Origin: Jiella marina | GTDB lineage: Bacteria; Pseudomonadota; Alphaproteobacteria; Rhizobiales; Rhizobiaceae | Length of the DNA: 64,000 nucleotides | Direction: 5' to 3' | Assembly: GCF_024359545.1 (NCBI RefSeq) | Contig: NZ_JAKQZG010000009.1 | Span: 62,001 to 126,000 of the forward strand | In this document: positions 1 to 9,118 of the stretch, one piece after another | Layout of the letters: every line of letters starts with the position of its first letter | Numbering within the stretch: position 1 is the first letter of the stretch | The notes under the pieces: generated by a model | What the model was told of the DNA's origin: nothing | Database searches by the model: none | The model's input: the letters and a program-made list of their open reading frames with translations, nothing else | Made by a program: the position numbers and the translations under genes

Positions 1-122
1 GTGTGTGTTCGGTCATGGTGGTGCTCCTCCCTCCGTGGTGCTGGTATCGTATCGGGAGATGTGGCGGCGCAAAAGCCCGAAGACGGGCCGGCCTCTGAGG
101 CGTCTCCCGCCCTCTCCGCTTC

Positions 123-260
123 GTCATCCTCGGCCCGCAGGGACGGGGATCCATGCCTCTGTCTTCGCACTCCGCTTCGGTGCAGAAGAGGCGCCTATCC
201 GGCACCGAAATGCCGCTCAGCCGGCGAGGCATGGATCCCCGTGCTACGCACGAGGATGAC
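123..260. repeat. Palindromic intergenic repeat, copy 1
   Basis: A 138-bp element with imperfect inverted ends of about 36 bp. It opens GTCATCCTCG and closes CGAGGATGAC, with GGGGATCCATGCCTC near the left end mirrored by GAGGCATGGATCCCC near the right. The interior also matches copy 2 at 671-809, in direct orientation. It looks like one of the REP-like palindromic elements common between genes in Alphaproteobacteria. The remaining sequence of 1-314 holds no convincing gene. Confidence 0.8.
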
Positions 261-314
261 GAAGCGGTGGGGTCTATCTCTGTTCGAAGGACCGCCGGCG
301 GCGCCGTTGCGCGC

Positions 315-602
315 CTACCATCCCCAGCCGCGGTAGAGTTCCTCCCATTGCGGGTTCATGCCCTCGATCAGCGCGATCTTCTTCGCCCGGGACCATTTCT
401 TCAACGCCTTCTCGCGGGCGATAGCGTCGCGAATGTCGAAGTGCTCCTCGTACCAGACGAGACGCTTGCAGCCGTAGCGGCTCGTGAAACCCTTCGTGAT
501 CTCGTTCTTGTGCTCATGGACGCGCCGTCCAAGATCCGACGTCACGCCGATATAGAGCGTGCCGTTCCTTTGACTCGCCATGATGTAGACGTGCCCGGCC
601 AT
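315..602 (-). CDS. GIY-YIG nuclease family protein (UPF0213-like)
   Basis: A 95-residue single-domain GIY-YIG protein. It has the VYI segment, then TLYIGVTSDL (the YIG half), the RRVHEHK segment with the conserved Arg, and the KRLVWYEEH and IAREKALKKW segments typical of the short stand-alone family. The family fold cuts DNA in homing enzymes and UvrC, but the role of these short proteins is not established. I chose the ATG at 602 because the family begins at MxxxVYIM; an in-frame start at 650 would add 16 unrelated residues. The gene sits exactly between two copies of a palindromic repeat (123-260 and 671-809), which suggests the gene and repeats may travel or be maintained together. Confidence 0.85.
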   Translation of the reverse strand: MAGHVYIMASQRNGTLYIGVTSDLGRRVHEHKNEITKGFTSRYGCKRLVWYEEHFDIRDAIAREKALKKWSRAKKIALIEGMNPQWEELYRGWGW

Positions 603-670
603 GGCGCGAGCGTTGCGTGCGGCGGTATCGCCGTCAAGGATGTTCCGCACCGACGCAACACCAACACTCC

Positions 671-809
671 GTCATCCTCGACCCGCAGGGTCGGGGATCC
701 ATGCCTCTTCGGTTCTGCTACAGATTCGGTGGAGAACAGGCACCTTTCCGATACCGAAACGCCGCTCAGCCGGCGAGGCATGGATCCCCGTGCTGCGCAC
801 GAGGATGAC
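671..809. repeat. Palindromic intergenic repeat, copy 2
   Basis: A 139-bp second copy of the element at 123-260, in the same orientation, with the same inverted ends (GTCATCCTCG ... CGAGGATGAC) and the same GGATCCATGCC core. The last ~45 bp are almost identical to copy 1, while the middle has diverged. The stretch 810-981 to its right has no gene; a short ACCCCA/TGGGGT hairpin lies at about 825-851. Confidence 0.8.
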
Positions 810-981
810 GACCTGAATGAGCGATACCCCAACATCCTGAGCGTGGGGTTTGTCATGAAATGAAGTCACAGGAGCTGAACGTTACCGAATAGGCATGATA
901 GCGGCACCGGAAACGTCAAGCTCCCCTCTCGCCATTTGCAGAGATGCAGGCGGTTGGACGCCCGTCGGCGTAACGAGAGCC

Positions 982-1188
982 TCAGACCTCCATGAAACGG
1001 GCCTGACTGACCGGGGCCGGGACCGCGATCCCGTCTTCTGCAAGCCCATCGAGATGAAACCGGATGGCTGAGGCAATCTCGCGCTCAGCCTCCTCAAGGG
1101 TCGCAGCCGTCGCAATGCAGCCGGGAAGGTCGGGGACGTAGGCCGCATAGTTGTCACCAGCTTTTTCGATTACCACGGCGTATCGCAT
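982..1188 (-). CDS. HicB-like antitoxin-family protein, apparently without a HicA partner
   Basis: A 68-residue protein that matches the partial RNase-H-fold HicB domain: MRYAVVIEKAGDNYAAYVPDLPGC, then the TLEEAEREIASAIRFHLDGL helix and a short PxPxSxA tail. In canonical systems HicB neutralises the HicA mRNA interferase encoded just upstream. Here the upstream gene (1224-1412) is not HicA-like and nothing HicA-like lies downstream, so this is an orphan HicB-type protein. An AGGA at suitable distance precedes the ATG. The protein lacks the C-terminal DNA-binding extension of longer HicBs. Confidence 0.8.
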   Translation of the reverse strand: MRYAVVIEKAGDNYAAYVPDLPGCIATAATLEEAEREIASAIRFHLDGLAEDGIAVPAPVSQARFMEV

Positions 1189-1223
1189 CGATCATTCCTG
1201 TCCAAGAATGGCATTGGCCCCCG

Positions 1224-1412
1224 TTAGGAATTCTCCGTATCGCGTCCATCGGGCTCCGTTGCCACGCCCTTGAACTTGCCGGGAGTCTGCTTGACCTCCA
1301 TCAACTGACCGGTGCGCTCGTCGCGCTTCTGAAAATGCCCATCAGGCCTCTGAAACTGAGTCCTGGCTGTAATTGCGCCTTTCCGATATCCCTTGCCACT
1401 GTTCGTAGCCAT
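1224..1412 (-). CDS. Small conserved hypothetical protein (MATNSGKGYRKGA type)
   Basis: A 62-residue basic, hydrophilic protein beginning MATNSGKGYRKGAI and containing FQKRDERTGQLMEVKQ. This layout is familiar from small uncharacterised proteins scattered through proteobacterial genomes; no function is known to me. I chose the ATG at 1412 because it follows a GGAGAG ribosome binding site and matches the usual N-terminus; the longer open frame to 1601 has a non-protein-like extension. It lies 35 bp upstream of the HicB-like gene on the same strand and may be co-transcribed with it. Confidence 0.7.
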   Translation of the reverse strand: MATNSGKGYRKGAITARTQFQRPDGHFQKRDERTGQLMEVKQTPGKFKGVATEPDGRDTENS

Positions 1413-1583
1413 CACATTCTCTCCATAGTTAGTCAGAGGAGAAAACTCTCTTCTAGTTGCATAGTATTCCTGTTTTGTTCCAAACTCAGTGACCGAGTGG
1501 GCTATGGGCGTAGTTTTCCACAGCTTTCGACACAGTTTGGAAAGGCGGTCTCTCGGTGGTGATAGGCCAGTCTTTTCTGCGGC

Positions 1584-1616
1584 TTTTTCCGCGCCGCCCA
1601 AGACGGCGCGGAAAAA
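1584..1616. repeat. Perfect inverted repeat
   Basis: 13-bp perfect arms (TTTTTCCGCGCCG and its complement) around a 7-bp loop. On either strand the T tract is on the 5' side of the stem and pairs with A residues, so it does not have the layout of an intrinsic terminator. It lies between the small gene ending at 1412 and the one ending at 1660. Confidence 0.7.
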
Positions 1617-1659
1617 ACCATGATTGACCGCCAGGGCTCTGGCGAGTACTCAGGAGTCA

Positions 1660-1887
1660 TCAAGACTCAGGGCAGAAGCCATGCTGTCCGAAAGGCCGAC
1701 TGAGAGGTACGAGGACATTCTCAGTCGAACCATCACTCCAGATGCGGCACTCGATCAACTGGCCATTCATTGCCCTCGTGTAGGGCTGCCGAATGCTAGC
1801 GATAACGTAACGTCTGGATGTCTTCTCCGATGTTAAGCTCCCGGTAAGTTTGCGCCGATAGATTTCGAGACTAATAATCTCGCCCAT
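1660..1887 (-). CDS. Small hypothetical protein
   Basis: A 75-residue open frame starting MGEIISLEIYRRKL, an amphipathic N-terminus like that of many small rhizobial proteins. A GCGGAG ribosome binding site sits 7 nt before the ATG. The remainder is not recognisable and could be degraded, so the frame may be a fragment. An orphan plus-strand terminator follows at 1926-1967, which raises the alternative that this stretch is transcribed from the other strand. Confidence 0.35.
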   Translation of the reverse strand: MGEIISLEIYRRKLTGSLTSEKTSRRYVIASIRQPYTRAMNGQLIECRIWSDGSTENVLVPLSRPFGQHGFCPES

Positions 1888-1925
1888 AGGATTTCTCCGC
1901 TCGCTGGGGAATATTGGGGTGAGTT

Positions 1926-1967
1926 GCGCCGTGCCGATGGATCAGATCGGCGCGGCGCTTTCTTTTT
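1926..1967 (+). terminator. Intrinsic terminator with no assigned plus-strand gene
   Basis: A 13-bp stem (1926-1938 with 1946-1958, one G-U pair) with a 7-nt loop, followed by TTTCTTTTT on the plus strand only. The neighbouring genes on both sides are on the minus strand, so it must end an unannotated plus-strand transcript, possibly a small RNA. Confidence 0.6.
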
Positions 1968-2055
1968 GCGTATTTCACATTACTCTTCCTTTCTATGGAT
2001 TGACTTGGATCTCGTTCCGCCCGTGAAGAATGGCGTAGCGATTCGCATTGAGTCC

Positions 2056-2093
2056 AAAAAAAGCCCCAGGAGCTTTCACTCGCCGGGGCTTTG
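2056..2093 (-). terminator. nrdJ intrinsic terminator
   Basis: Read on the minus strand it gives AAGCCCC, a loop of about 20 nt, GGGGCTT and then a run of T. It begins about 5 bp after the nrdJ stop codon. Confidence 0.8.
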
Positions 2094-2098
2094 GGTTG

Positions 2099-5000
2099 TC
2101 AGCTACAGCCGCTCGTCGACCCACACGTGTCGCACTTCAGGCACGTCCCGTTCCGAACCATCGTGAAGTTCCCGCACTCCGAGCAGCTTTCGCCGGTGTA
2201 GCCCTTCATCATCGCGATGGTGCGGCGTTCGGCGTTGGAGGCCTTGGGCTCAGGGGCTTCGGCGACGTTGGCGTTGTCCTTGTCGTTCGCCGAATAGGCG
2301 AGCGGCTGGTCGAACAGGCCCTGGGCCGGCGAGGTGTCGGCCGAGGGGGCCGGCGTTGCCAGCGGGGCTTCGTCATAGTCGCGCTTGAAGGCGGTCGCGG
2401 TCGAGCCGCCCTGCCCTGCGACGGCGCTCGAACCGGAGACCGCTGGACGCGCGGCGGGGCCTTGCGCCTTGGCGTTGACGTTCGACGCGGCGGTCGTCGC
2501 GGGGCGCGCGGCGGCGGTGACCGGCGTGGCGCCGGGCTTCGCCGCACCGGCCGGCGTCCCCGCGGCGGAGCCCGCCGGCTCGTTGGAGGAGACCAGACGG
2601 AACTTCGCCGTCTGGCCGCGCACCATGCCGGACGAGATCGGCAGCGGCGCGGGCTTGTCGCCCTCGACGCCCCGGCCGACCGTCGAGGCGGTGATGTCCT
2701 CCGGCTGGACATGGGCGAGATCGTGCCGGCCGAGATAGGAGACGGCGAGCTCGCGGAAGACATAGTCGAGGATCGACGTGGCGTTCTTGATCGCCTCGTT
2801 GCCCTGGACCATGCCCGCCGGTTCGAAGCGGGTGAAGGTGAAGGCCTCCACATATTCCTCGAGCGGCACGCCGAACTGCAGGCCGAGCGAGATGGCGATG
2901 GCGAAATTGTTCATCATCGCCCGGAAGGCGGCGCCCTCCTTGTGCATGTCGATGAAGATCTCGCCGAGACGCCCGTCGTCGAACTCGCCGGTTCTGAGAT
3001 AGACCTTGTGGCCGCCGACGATCGCCTTCTGGGTATAGCCCTTGCGGCGGTTCGGCAGCTTCTCGCGGTCGCGCACCACCTTCTCGACGATGCGCTCGAC
3101 GATCCGCTCGGCAACCTGGGTCGCCTGGGCGGCGGGCGGCGAGGCGATCAGCGCGGCGGCGGTCTCCTCGACGAGATCCTCGTCTTCATCCTCCTCGTCG
3201 GCGATCAGCGAGGCGTTGAGCGGCTGGGAGAGCTTCGAGCCGTCGCGGTAAAGCGCGTTGGCCTTCAGCGCCAGCTTCCAGGACAGCATGTAGGCGGCCG
3301 TGCAATCCTCGACCGTCGCGTCGTTCGGCATGTTGATGGTCTTGGAGATCGCCCCGGAGATGAAGGGCTGCGCCGCCGCCATCATGCGGATGTGGCTTTC
3401 GACCGAGAGATAGCGCTTGCCGATCCGCCCGCAGGGATTGGCGCAGTCGAAGACGGGCAGATGCTCGTCCTTCAGGAACGGCGCGCCTTCCAGCGTCATC
3501 GCACCGCAGACATGGATGTTCGCGGCCTCGATGTCTTTCCGCGAAAAGCCGAGCGCCGGCAGCATCTCGAAGGTGAAGTCGTTCAGCTGCTCATCGGTGA
3601 AGCCCAGCTTCTCCTTGCAGAACTCTTCGCCCAGCGTGAACTTGTTGAAGACGAACTTGATGTCGAAGGCCGAACCCATCGCGGCATTCAGCGCGGCGAT
3701 CTGCTCGTCCTCGAAACCCTTGGCCTTCAGCGAGCCCGGATTGATGGCGGGCGCCTGGTTCAGATTGCCGTGGCCAACCGCATAGGCCTCGATCTCGCCG
3801 ATCTGGCTTTCCGAATAGCCGAGCGTGCGCAGCGCGTCCGGCACGGCGCGGTTGATGATCTTGAAATAGCCGCCGCCGGCGAGCTTCTTGAACTTCACCA
3901 GGGCGAAGTCGGGCTCGATGCCGGTGGTGTCGCAGTCCATGACGAGGCCGATCGTGCCGGTCGGCGCGATCACCGAGACCTGCGCGTTGCGATAGCCGTT
4001 CTGCGAGCCGAGTTCGACGGCTTCCGTCCAGGCCACCTTGGCGCGGCCGGACAGGCGCTTGTCGGTCAGCGCGGCATGGTCGAGCGGCACGGGGTCGACG
4101 GCGAGCTGCTCATAGCCATTGGCGATGCCATGGGCGGCGCGGGCGTGATTGCGCATGACGCGCAGCATCGGCTCGGCATTGCGCTCGTAATCAGGGAAGG
4201 CGCCGAGAATTCCGGCCATCTCCGCCGAGGTCTTGTAGGCAACGCCCGTCATCAGCGCTGAGATCGCGCCGCAGATCGCTCGGCCTTCCTTGGAATCATA
4301 GGGAATGCCGGAGGTCATCAACAGACCGCCGATATTGGCAAAGCCGAGACCCAGCGTGCGGTAATCATAGGAGAGCTTAGCGATCTCTTTCGACGGGAAC
4401 TGCGCCATCAGGACGGAAATTTCGAGGACGATCGTCCACAGCCGCACAGCATGCTCGAAGGCAGCCGTGTCGAAGCGCTTCGTCGCCTTGCCGTCGGGCC
4501 CGTTCACCGTCTCCTGGAACTGGATCAGGTTGAGCGAGGCGAGATTGCAGGCGGTATCGTCCAGGAACATGTATTCCGAGCACGGGTTCGACGCCCGGAT
4601 CGGCCCCGCCTCGGGGCAGGTGTGCCAGTCGTTCATGGTCGTGTTGAAGTGCAGACCCGGGTCGGCCGAGGCCCACGCCGCGTAACCGATCTGCTCCCAC
4701 AATTCGCGCGCCTTGACGGTCTTGTGGACCTTGCCGTCGGTCCGGCGCACGAGGTTCCACTCGGCATCTTCCTCGACGGCGCGCAGGAAGTCGTCGGTCA
4801 GCGAGACGGAATTGTTGGAGTTCTGGCCCGAAACGGTGAGGTAGGCCTCCGAATCCCAATCGGTGTCGTAGACCGGGAATTCGATATCCGCGTAGCCCTG
4901 GCGCGCGAACTGGATGACGCGCTTGGCGTAGTTCTCGGGAACCTGCGCCTTCTTGGCGTCCTTGACGGCGCGCTTCAGCGCCGGGTTCTTCATCGGATCG

Positions 5001-6007
5001 AAGCAGTCGCCATCCGGGCCCTCGCAATTCACGCAGGCCGAAAGAATCGCCTTCAGATGCTTCGCCACGGTCTTGGAACCGGTGACGAGGGCGGCGACCT
5101 TCTCCTCCTCACGAACCTTCCAGTTGATGTAGGCTTCGATATCCGGGTGATCGATGTCGACGACGACCATCTTCGCCGCACGGCGCGTCGTGCCGCCGGA
5201 CTTGATGGCCCCGGCCGCGCGATCACCGATCTTGAGGAAGGACATCAGGCCGGAGGACTTGCCGCCGCCGGCGAGCTTTTCGCCCTCGCCCCGGAGATAG
5301 GAGAAATTCGAGCCAGTGCCCGAGCCGTATTTGAACAGACGCGCCTCGCGCACCCACAGATCCATGATGCCGCCGTCATTGACGAGATCGTCGGCGACCG
5401 ACTGGATGAAGCAGGCATGCGGCTGGGGATGCTCGTAGGACGAGGTCGAGCGGGTCAGCTGACCGGAGCGATAGTCGACGTAATAATGGCCCTGGCTGGG
5501 ACCGTCGATGCCATAGGCCCAGTGCAGACCGGTATTGAACCATTGCGGCGAGTTCGGCGCGACCTTCTGGGTGGCCAGCATGTAGGCGAGCTCGTCACGG
5601 AAGGCGCGGGCGTCCTCCTCGGTCTCGAAATAGCCGCCCTTCCAGCCCCAATAGGTCCAGGTGCCGGCCAGGCGATCGAAGACCTGCCGCGCATCCATTT
5701 CCGAGCCGGTGCGCTCCTCCTCGGGGAGTTCCGCCAGCGCCTTTTCGTCCGCCGCCGAGCGCCACAGCCAGGACGGCACGTCGTGCTCCTCGACCTTCTT
5801 CAAGCGCGCCGGCACACCCGCCTTGCGGAAGTACTTCTGGGCAAGGATGTCGGAGGCCACCTGGCTGAATTGCGCAGGAACGTCGATATCGGCCAGACGG
5901 AACACCACCGAGCCATCAGGGTTTCTGATCTCGCTCGTCGCTTTCCGGAAGGCGATTGCCTGATACGGGCTTTCGCCGGCCTTGGTGTGGCGGCGTTCGA
6001 TCTTCAT
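2099..6007 (-). CDS. nrdJ: Vitamin B12-dependent (class II) ribonucleoside-diphosphate reductase
   Basis: A 1302-residue adenosylcobalamin-dependent reductase that makes deoxyribonucleotides without oxygen or an iron tyrosyl-radical subunit. Visible signatures are the redox cysteine in HACFIQS (about residue 199), [12 protein letters not shown], the active-site NPCSE (about residues 474-478) followed by [12 protein letters not shown], and APTGTIG. The C-terminal tail has paired cysteines ([16 protein letters not shown]) that act as thiol shuttle or zinc site in this family. An Ala/Pro-rich linker of about 100 residues separates the core from the tail. I chose the MKIERRHT start; an ATG at 6013 adds two residues. 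A candidate NrdR box lies about 130 bp upstream and a terminator follows directly. Confidence 0.97.
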   Translation of the reverse strand: MKIERRHTKAGESPYQAIAFRKATSEIRNPDGSVVFRLADIDVPAQFSQVASDILAQKYFRKAGVPARLKKVEEHDVPSWLWRSAADEKALAELPEEERTGSEMDARQVFDRLAGTWTYWGWKGGYFETEEDARAFRDELAYMLATQKVAPNSPQWFNTGLHWAYGIDGPSQGHYYVDYRSGQLTRSTSSYEHPQPHACFIQSVADDLVNDGGIMDLWVREARLFKYGSGTGSNFSYLRGEGEKLAGGGKSSGLMSFLKIGDRAAGAIKSGGTTRRAAKMVVVDIDHPDIEAYINWKVREEEKVAALVTGSKTVAKHLKAILSACVNCEGPDGDCFDPMKNPALKRAVKDAKKAQVPENYAKRVIQFARQGYADIEFPVYDTDWDSEAYLTVSGQNSNNSVSLTDDFLRAVEEDAEWNLVRRTDGKVHKTVKARELWEQIGYAAWASADPGLHFNTTMNDWHTCPEAGPIRASNPCSEYMFLDDTACNLASLNLIQFQETVNGPDGKATKRFDTAAFEHAVRLWTIVLEISVLMAQFPSKEIAKLSYDYRTLGLGFANIGGLLMTSGIPYDSKEGRAICGAISALMTGVAYKTSAEMAGILGAFPDYERNAEPMLRVMRNHARAAHGIANGYEQLAVDPVPLDHAALTDKRLSGRAKVAWTEAVELGSQNGYRNAQVSVIAPTGTIGLVMDCDTTGIEPDFALVKFKKLAGGGYFKIINRAVPDALRTLGYSESQIGEIEAYAVGHGNLNQAPAINPGSLKAKGFEDEQIAALNAAMGSAFDIKFVFNKFTLGEEFCKEKLGFTDEQLNDFTFEMLPALGFSRKDIEAANIHVCGAMTLEGAPFLKDEHLPVFDCANPCGRIGKRYLSVESHIRMMAAAQPFISGAISKTINMPNDATVEDCTAAYMLSWKLALKANALYRDGSKLSQPLNASLIADEEDEDEDLVEETAAALIASPPAAQATQVAERIVERIVEKVVRDREKLPNRRKGYTQKAIVGGHKVYLRTGEFDDGRLGEIFIDMHKEGAAFRAMMNNFAIAISLGLQFGVPLEEYVEAFTFTRFEPAGMVQGNEAIKNATSILDYVFRELAVSYLGRHDLAHVQPEDITASTVGRGVEGDKPAPLPISSGMVRGQTAKFRLVSSNEPAGSAAGTPAGAAKPGATPVTAAARPATTAASNVNAKAQGPAARPAVSGSSAVAGQGGSTATAFKRDYDEAPLATPAPSADTSPAQGLFDQPLAYSANDKDNANVAEAPEPKASNAERRTIAMMKGYTGESCSECGNFTMVRNGTCLKCDTCGSTSGCS

Positions 6008-6517
6008 GCCCATGGGAGCCCCATCCTCGCTTGGCTGTCTCAAGAATCACAAGCAGGCTCGACCCGTCGCGGTCATGCTGCCAGCTTGTTCAGAACTTCG
6101 CCTGTCGCGCATCTTGTGTGCATGCGACACGGCAGCCCTACATATAGTGGTTCTCGAAGGTTAAGCGAAGCTTAAATCCGGGCCTTGCCGGAGTTATCAA
6201 CGGAATTCACCGGCCATTCCGATCAGCCGGCTTCTTGCCAGCCGAATGCCCTCGAATCTCGTGCGAAAGGCGTGGAAACGGTAAGGTGAGTCCGGCGAAA
6301 CGGTCAATTGCGGGAAAGCCACACTGGGCCCTGCCTGACGGCACAAACCGTGTACAAACTCGCGTGAAACGAGCCGGAACCCTTGATATTCGGCCATTAC
6401 AGACCCAAAGTCGGATTGTGCAAATTCGCGTAAAAATATGCGAATCGGTTAACGGGTCGGTCAGCGGCGGGATCGTGCTCCGTGCACCGTGTTGTTGGTG
6501 CCATGGAAGGACGCTGA
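6008..6517. other. Divergent intergenic region between nrdJ and the HWE kinase
   Basis: A 510-bp non-coding stretch that should hold both promoters. I see a candidate NrdR box at 6135-6150 and nothing else that I can name. Short open frames inside it lack ribosome binding sites and protein-like composition. Confidence 0.6.
6135..6150 (-). promoter_or_regulatory. Candidate NrdR box upstream of nrdJ
   Basis: On the minus strand it reads CCACTATATGTAGGGC, matching 12 of 16 positions of the palindromic NrdR consensus ACACTATATATAGTGT. It is 128 bp before the nrdJ start. NrdR represses ribonucleotide reductase genes; paired boxes are usual and I find only one good copy here. Confidence 0.4.
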
Positions 6518-7645
6518 TTGTCTCGCCATCATGATTCGGACTGGAGCCTGTCGACGGCCGATCTCAGGGAGCCTGGTGTCTCTGAGGCGTTCGATCGCAT
6601 CACGCGTCTGGCGGCGCGACTCCTCCGCGTTCCCGTCAGCTACATCTCGCTCGCCGAAGACGACCGGATGGTCTTCATCAGCGAGATCGGGCTGCCGCCG
6701 CGATCCGACGCCGGGCTCACCCCTGGAGGTTTTCGGACGGCCCGCACGGAGCAATCGATCTGCCACCACGTCACGGCCACCGGCAAGCCGCTGATTCTGG
6801 ACGACGTCCGGTCCGACCCATGCTTTGCGCAGAACGCAAGCGTGGCGTCACTCGAAATCGGCGCCTATATCGGGCTGCCCGTCACGCTTCCGGACGGCAC
6901 CGTCGCTGGCTCGCTTTCTGCCGCCGACACCAAACCACGCGAGTGGTCGGAGGAGGAGCGGGCGACCCTTGAGGACCTTCTCGCCATCCTCGCCACGGAA
7001 TTGTCGTGGCGCGAGGAGGTCGAGCGGCGCCGGCGGCTGGAACAGAATACGCGGCTACTGTCCCGAGAGATGGAGCACCGGATCAAGAACTCGCTCTCGA
7101 CAATCCAGGCGATCATTCTCCTGTCGGTACGCGAGGGTCAGAACGCGCTGGAGATCCGCAGCGACCTCCTGGAACGGGTGGCGTCGGTGGCGAAGACCCA
7201 GTCGCTGCTCGCCGATCAGGACGGCCAGGGGGCAATCTTCACCGATATCGTGCGCGCCGAATTGCAGCATTTCGGCATCGGTACCAATGTCGTCATTCGC
7301 GGACCCGATGTCTTCGTGGGCAAGGACGATACGGTGACGATCGGTATGATTCTCCATGAGCTCGCGACCAATGCGACGAAACATGGGGCGCTCGCGCCAC
7401 GCTCGCCGGGGGGTGTGACGGTGGAGTGGGAGTTTGACGAAGCCGAAAACAGGATCCGGCTCGAGTGGCGGGAACGGCTGGTCGGTAGCCAGTCCGCGAC
7501 CCACGCGCAGAACGGAGCAGGTTTCGGGACCGAACTCCTCGAAACCCTTGTCCTGCGTCAGATGCGCGGGACGATGGAGCGGGACTGGACGTCTTCAGGT
7601 CTCTTTTTCAGGGCCGAACTGAAGCTCGCCGATCCAAAGCGATGA
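6518..7645 (+). CDS. GAF-domain HWE-family sensor histidine kinase
   Basis: A 375-residue soluble sensor kinase. An N-terminal GAF-type sensor (about residues 25-165) is followed by an HWE-family kinase core: phospho-acceptor His187 in EMEHRIKNSLST, the N-box HELATNATKHG (about 280-290) and the family's W-x-E pair in RLEWRE (Trp317, Glu319). HWE kinases are abundant in Hyphomicrobiales and often feed the PhyR general stress pathway or light and redox signalling. No membrane segment is present and no response regulator is adjacent, so the partner is elsewhere. Translation seems to start at TTG 6518, which has an AAGGA site 6 nt upstream. Confidence 0.92.
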   Translation: MSRHHDSDWSLSTADLREPGVSEAFDRITRLAARLLRVPVSYISLAEDDRMVFISEIGLPPRSDAGLTPGGFRTARTEQSICHHVTATGKPLILDDVRSDPCFAQNASVASLEIGAYIGLPVTLPDGTVAGSLSAADTKPREWSEEERATLEDLLAILATELSWREEVERRRRLEQNTRLLSREMEHRIKNSLSTIQAIILLSVREGQNALEIRSDLLERVASVAKTQSLLADQDGQGAIFTDIVRAELQHFGIGTNVVIRGPDVFVGKDDTVTIGMILHELATNATKHGALAPRSPGGVTVEWEFDEAENRIRLEWRERLVGSQSATHAQNGAGFGTELLETLVLRQMRGTMERDWTSSGLFFRAELKLADPKR

Positions 7646-7681
7646 CCGGCTTCGCGGAGGTCTGCAGCCGGCATATTCCCC

Positions 7682-8179
7682 TCAGCCGGCCGTCGCCTTG
7701 CCGATCGGTGCCTGAAACGACAAGCCGAGATCCCACGGGAAGTAGATCCAGGTGTCCTGGCTGACCTCGGTGATGAAGGTATCAACCAGCGGCCGCCCCT
7801 TCGGCTTGGCGTAGACGGTCGCGAAATGCGCCTTGGGCAGCATGGCACGGACGATGCCGGCAGTCTTGCCGGTGTCGGTCAGGTCGTCGATGATCAGAAT
7901 GCCCTCGCCACCATTTTCGAGAAGCGGCGCCGAGATCTCCTTCAGGACCTTGAGTTCGCCCTGTTCGGTATAGTCGTGGTAGGAGGCGACGCACGCCGTC
8001 TCGATCAGACGGATGCCCAGTTCGCGCGAGATGATCGCCGTTGGAACCAGACCGCCCCGCGTGATGCAGACGATGGCCCGCCACTCCGTCTGCAGTCCCG
8101 CCAGCCGCCAGGCCAGCGCCCGGGCATCGCGATGAAACTGATCCCAGGAAACGGGAAACGATTTTTCCGCAATCGACAT
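7682..8179 (-). CDS. gpt: Xanthine phosphoribosyltransferase
   Basis: A 165-residue purine salvage enzyme that converts xanthine or guanine plus PRPP to XMP or GMP. The PRPP-binding loop [13 protein letters not shown] is intact and the N-terminal [16 protein letters not shown] and ITRGGLVP segments are those of the Gpt family. I chose ATG 8179 because it has a GGTGG element at normal spacing; an upstream ATG at 8200 adds seven residues. The gene stands alone between the convergent kinase gene and the cyclotransferase-like gene. Confidence 0.93.
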   Translation of the reverse strand: MSIAEKSFPVSWDQFHRDARALAWRLAGLQTEWRAIVCITRGGLVPTAIISRELGIRLIETACVASYHDYTEQGELKVLKEISAPLLENGGEGILIIDDLTDTGKTAGIVRAMLPKAHFATVYAKPKGRPLVDTFITEVSQDTWIYFPWDLGLSFQAPIGKATAG

Positions 8180-8276
8180 CGTGCAATCCACCTTCGCCAA
8201 AGAGGGAGTTCCGATAGATCGAAACGCTCACACCATGCAAGCGCGCGGCATCCGGCCGAGTACCGAGCCCGCCCGC

Positions 8277-8681
8277 TCAACGCACGCCCTGATAGGCTCG
8301 CCAGTCGCCTTCGGGCACCACTGGATCCGCATCGGATTGCTGCGAGACATAGACCCAGGCTTCGAGATCGGCGTCGTAAAGCCTCACCCGCCGGCGGAGA
8401 TAGAGTGAGTTCGCCTCGTCCCGCGGATCGTATTCCTCCCAGCCGTCGAAGATCGCAAAGGCCTGGGGCGTGAGGATCTCGTAGAGTTCCGCACGAACGA
8501 CGCCAGTCGGTTCTGCCTCGTCTCCGGCGGCCGGGAAGAAGCCGGGGTAACGCCCATGGGACCGCAGCGTGCCCGCAAGCCGGCAGGGTCGGAGGAATTT
8601 CACGAGGCCGGCCGTCGATGGCGCATGCGGATCGCCGACATTGTCCATCAGCGTCCCATAGAAGGCGAAATACTCTGTCAT
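8277..8681 (-). CDS. Gamma-glutamylcyclotransferase / AIG2-like family protein
   Basis: A 134-residue protein with the AIG2/GGCT fold signatures: FAFYGTLM at the N-terminus (substrate-binding YGxL loop), a central FDGWEEYDP segment with the probable catalytic Glu, and SLYLRRRVRLY near the C-terminus. Members cyclise gamma-glutamyl amines or peptides to 5-oxoproline, but many bacterial ones have no known substrate. The window also encodes gamma-glutamyltransferase (47606-49378) and pyroglutamyl peptidase (55810-56454), far away. It is 97 bp upstream of gpt on the same strand. Confidence 0.85.
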   Translation of the reverse strand: MTEYFAFYGTLMDNVGDPHAPSTAGLVKFLRPCRLAGTLRSHGRYPGFFPAAGDEAEPTGVVRAELYEILTPQAFAIFDGWEEYDPRDEANSLYLRRRVRLYDADLEAWVYVSQQSDADPVVPEGDWRAYQGVR

Positions 8682-8770
8682 CCGCGAACCCGGCTATGGA
8701 AAAAGCTCCGGGGCGAGATAAGGCAAGGTCGGGAGCCGGACAGGGCCGATCACCAGCGATCGCGCACCAC

Positions 8771-9118
8771 TCATGCCACCGGCCGTTCCTCGCCCAACGT
8801 TGTCATGGTCGCGCGATTTCGTCGCATGAAGCGCTCGGACATCGTGCGGGAGCTCAGGGCATCGAGCGGCAGGCGCAACGTCCCGCAAAGCTCTTCGACG
8901 AAAGTGAACGCGTCATGTTCCGCCTCGGGAGGAAAGTCGACCAGGACATCGAAATCGCTGTCGTGGCGCACCATGCCGGTGGCAGCCGAGCCGAACACAT
9001 GGAAACGACCGCTATGCTCCAAAGCATAGCGGCGAAGCTGCTCGATCAGCTTCCTCGCCGCATCTTTGCGGCGTTCCGCTTCCATGTTCTTGCGCTCGTC
9101 GAGCTTCGTTACGCGCAT
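8771..9118 (-). CDS. MNT-type nucleotidyltransferase domain protein, no HEPN partner seen
   Basis: A 115-residue minimal nucleotidyltransferase. The signature FGSAATG followed by DSDFDVLVDF is that of DNA polymerase-beta-like MNT proteins, which often act as antitoxins that modify HEPN toxins. A basic N-terminal helix (EAERRKDAARKLIEQLRRYA) precedes the domain. No HEPN-type open frame exists on either side, so it is either solitary or the remnant of a lost pair. A small AAGCAAGCAATCG/CTTGCTTG inverted segment lies upstream at about 9138-9162. Confidence 0.85.
   Translation of the reverse strand: MRVTKLDERKNMEAERRKDAARKLIEQLRRYALEHSGRFHVFGSAATGMVRHDSDFDVLVDFPPEAEHDAFTFVEELCGTLRLPLDALSSRTMSERFMRRNRATMTTLGEERPVA

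Noticed and set aside
1584-1616. Bidirectional terminator
   Set aside because: The stem ends in A on the 3' side of both strands, so it lacks the U tract of an intrinsic terminator; kept only as an inverted repeat.
2048-4261. A 737-codon plus-strand open frame across nrdJ
   Set aside because: It is antisense to the well-supported nrdJ gene, Arg/Gly-rich in composition and has no ribosome binding site; high GC produces such shadows.
4451-6175. A 574-codon plus-strand open frame over the 5' part of nrdJ
   Set aside because: Antisense shadow of nrdJ with no family resemblance.
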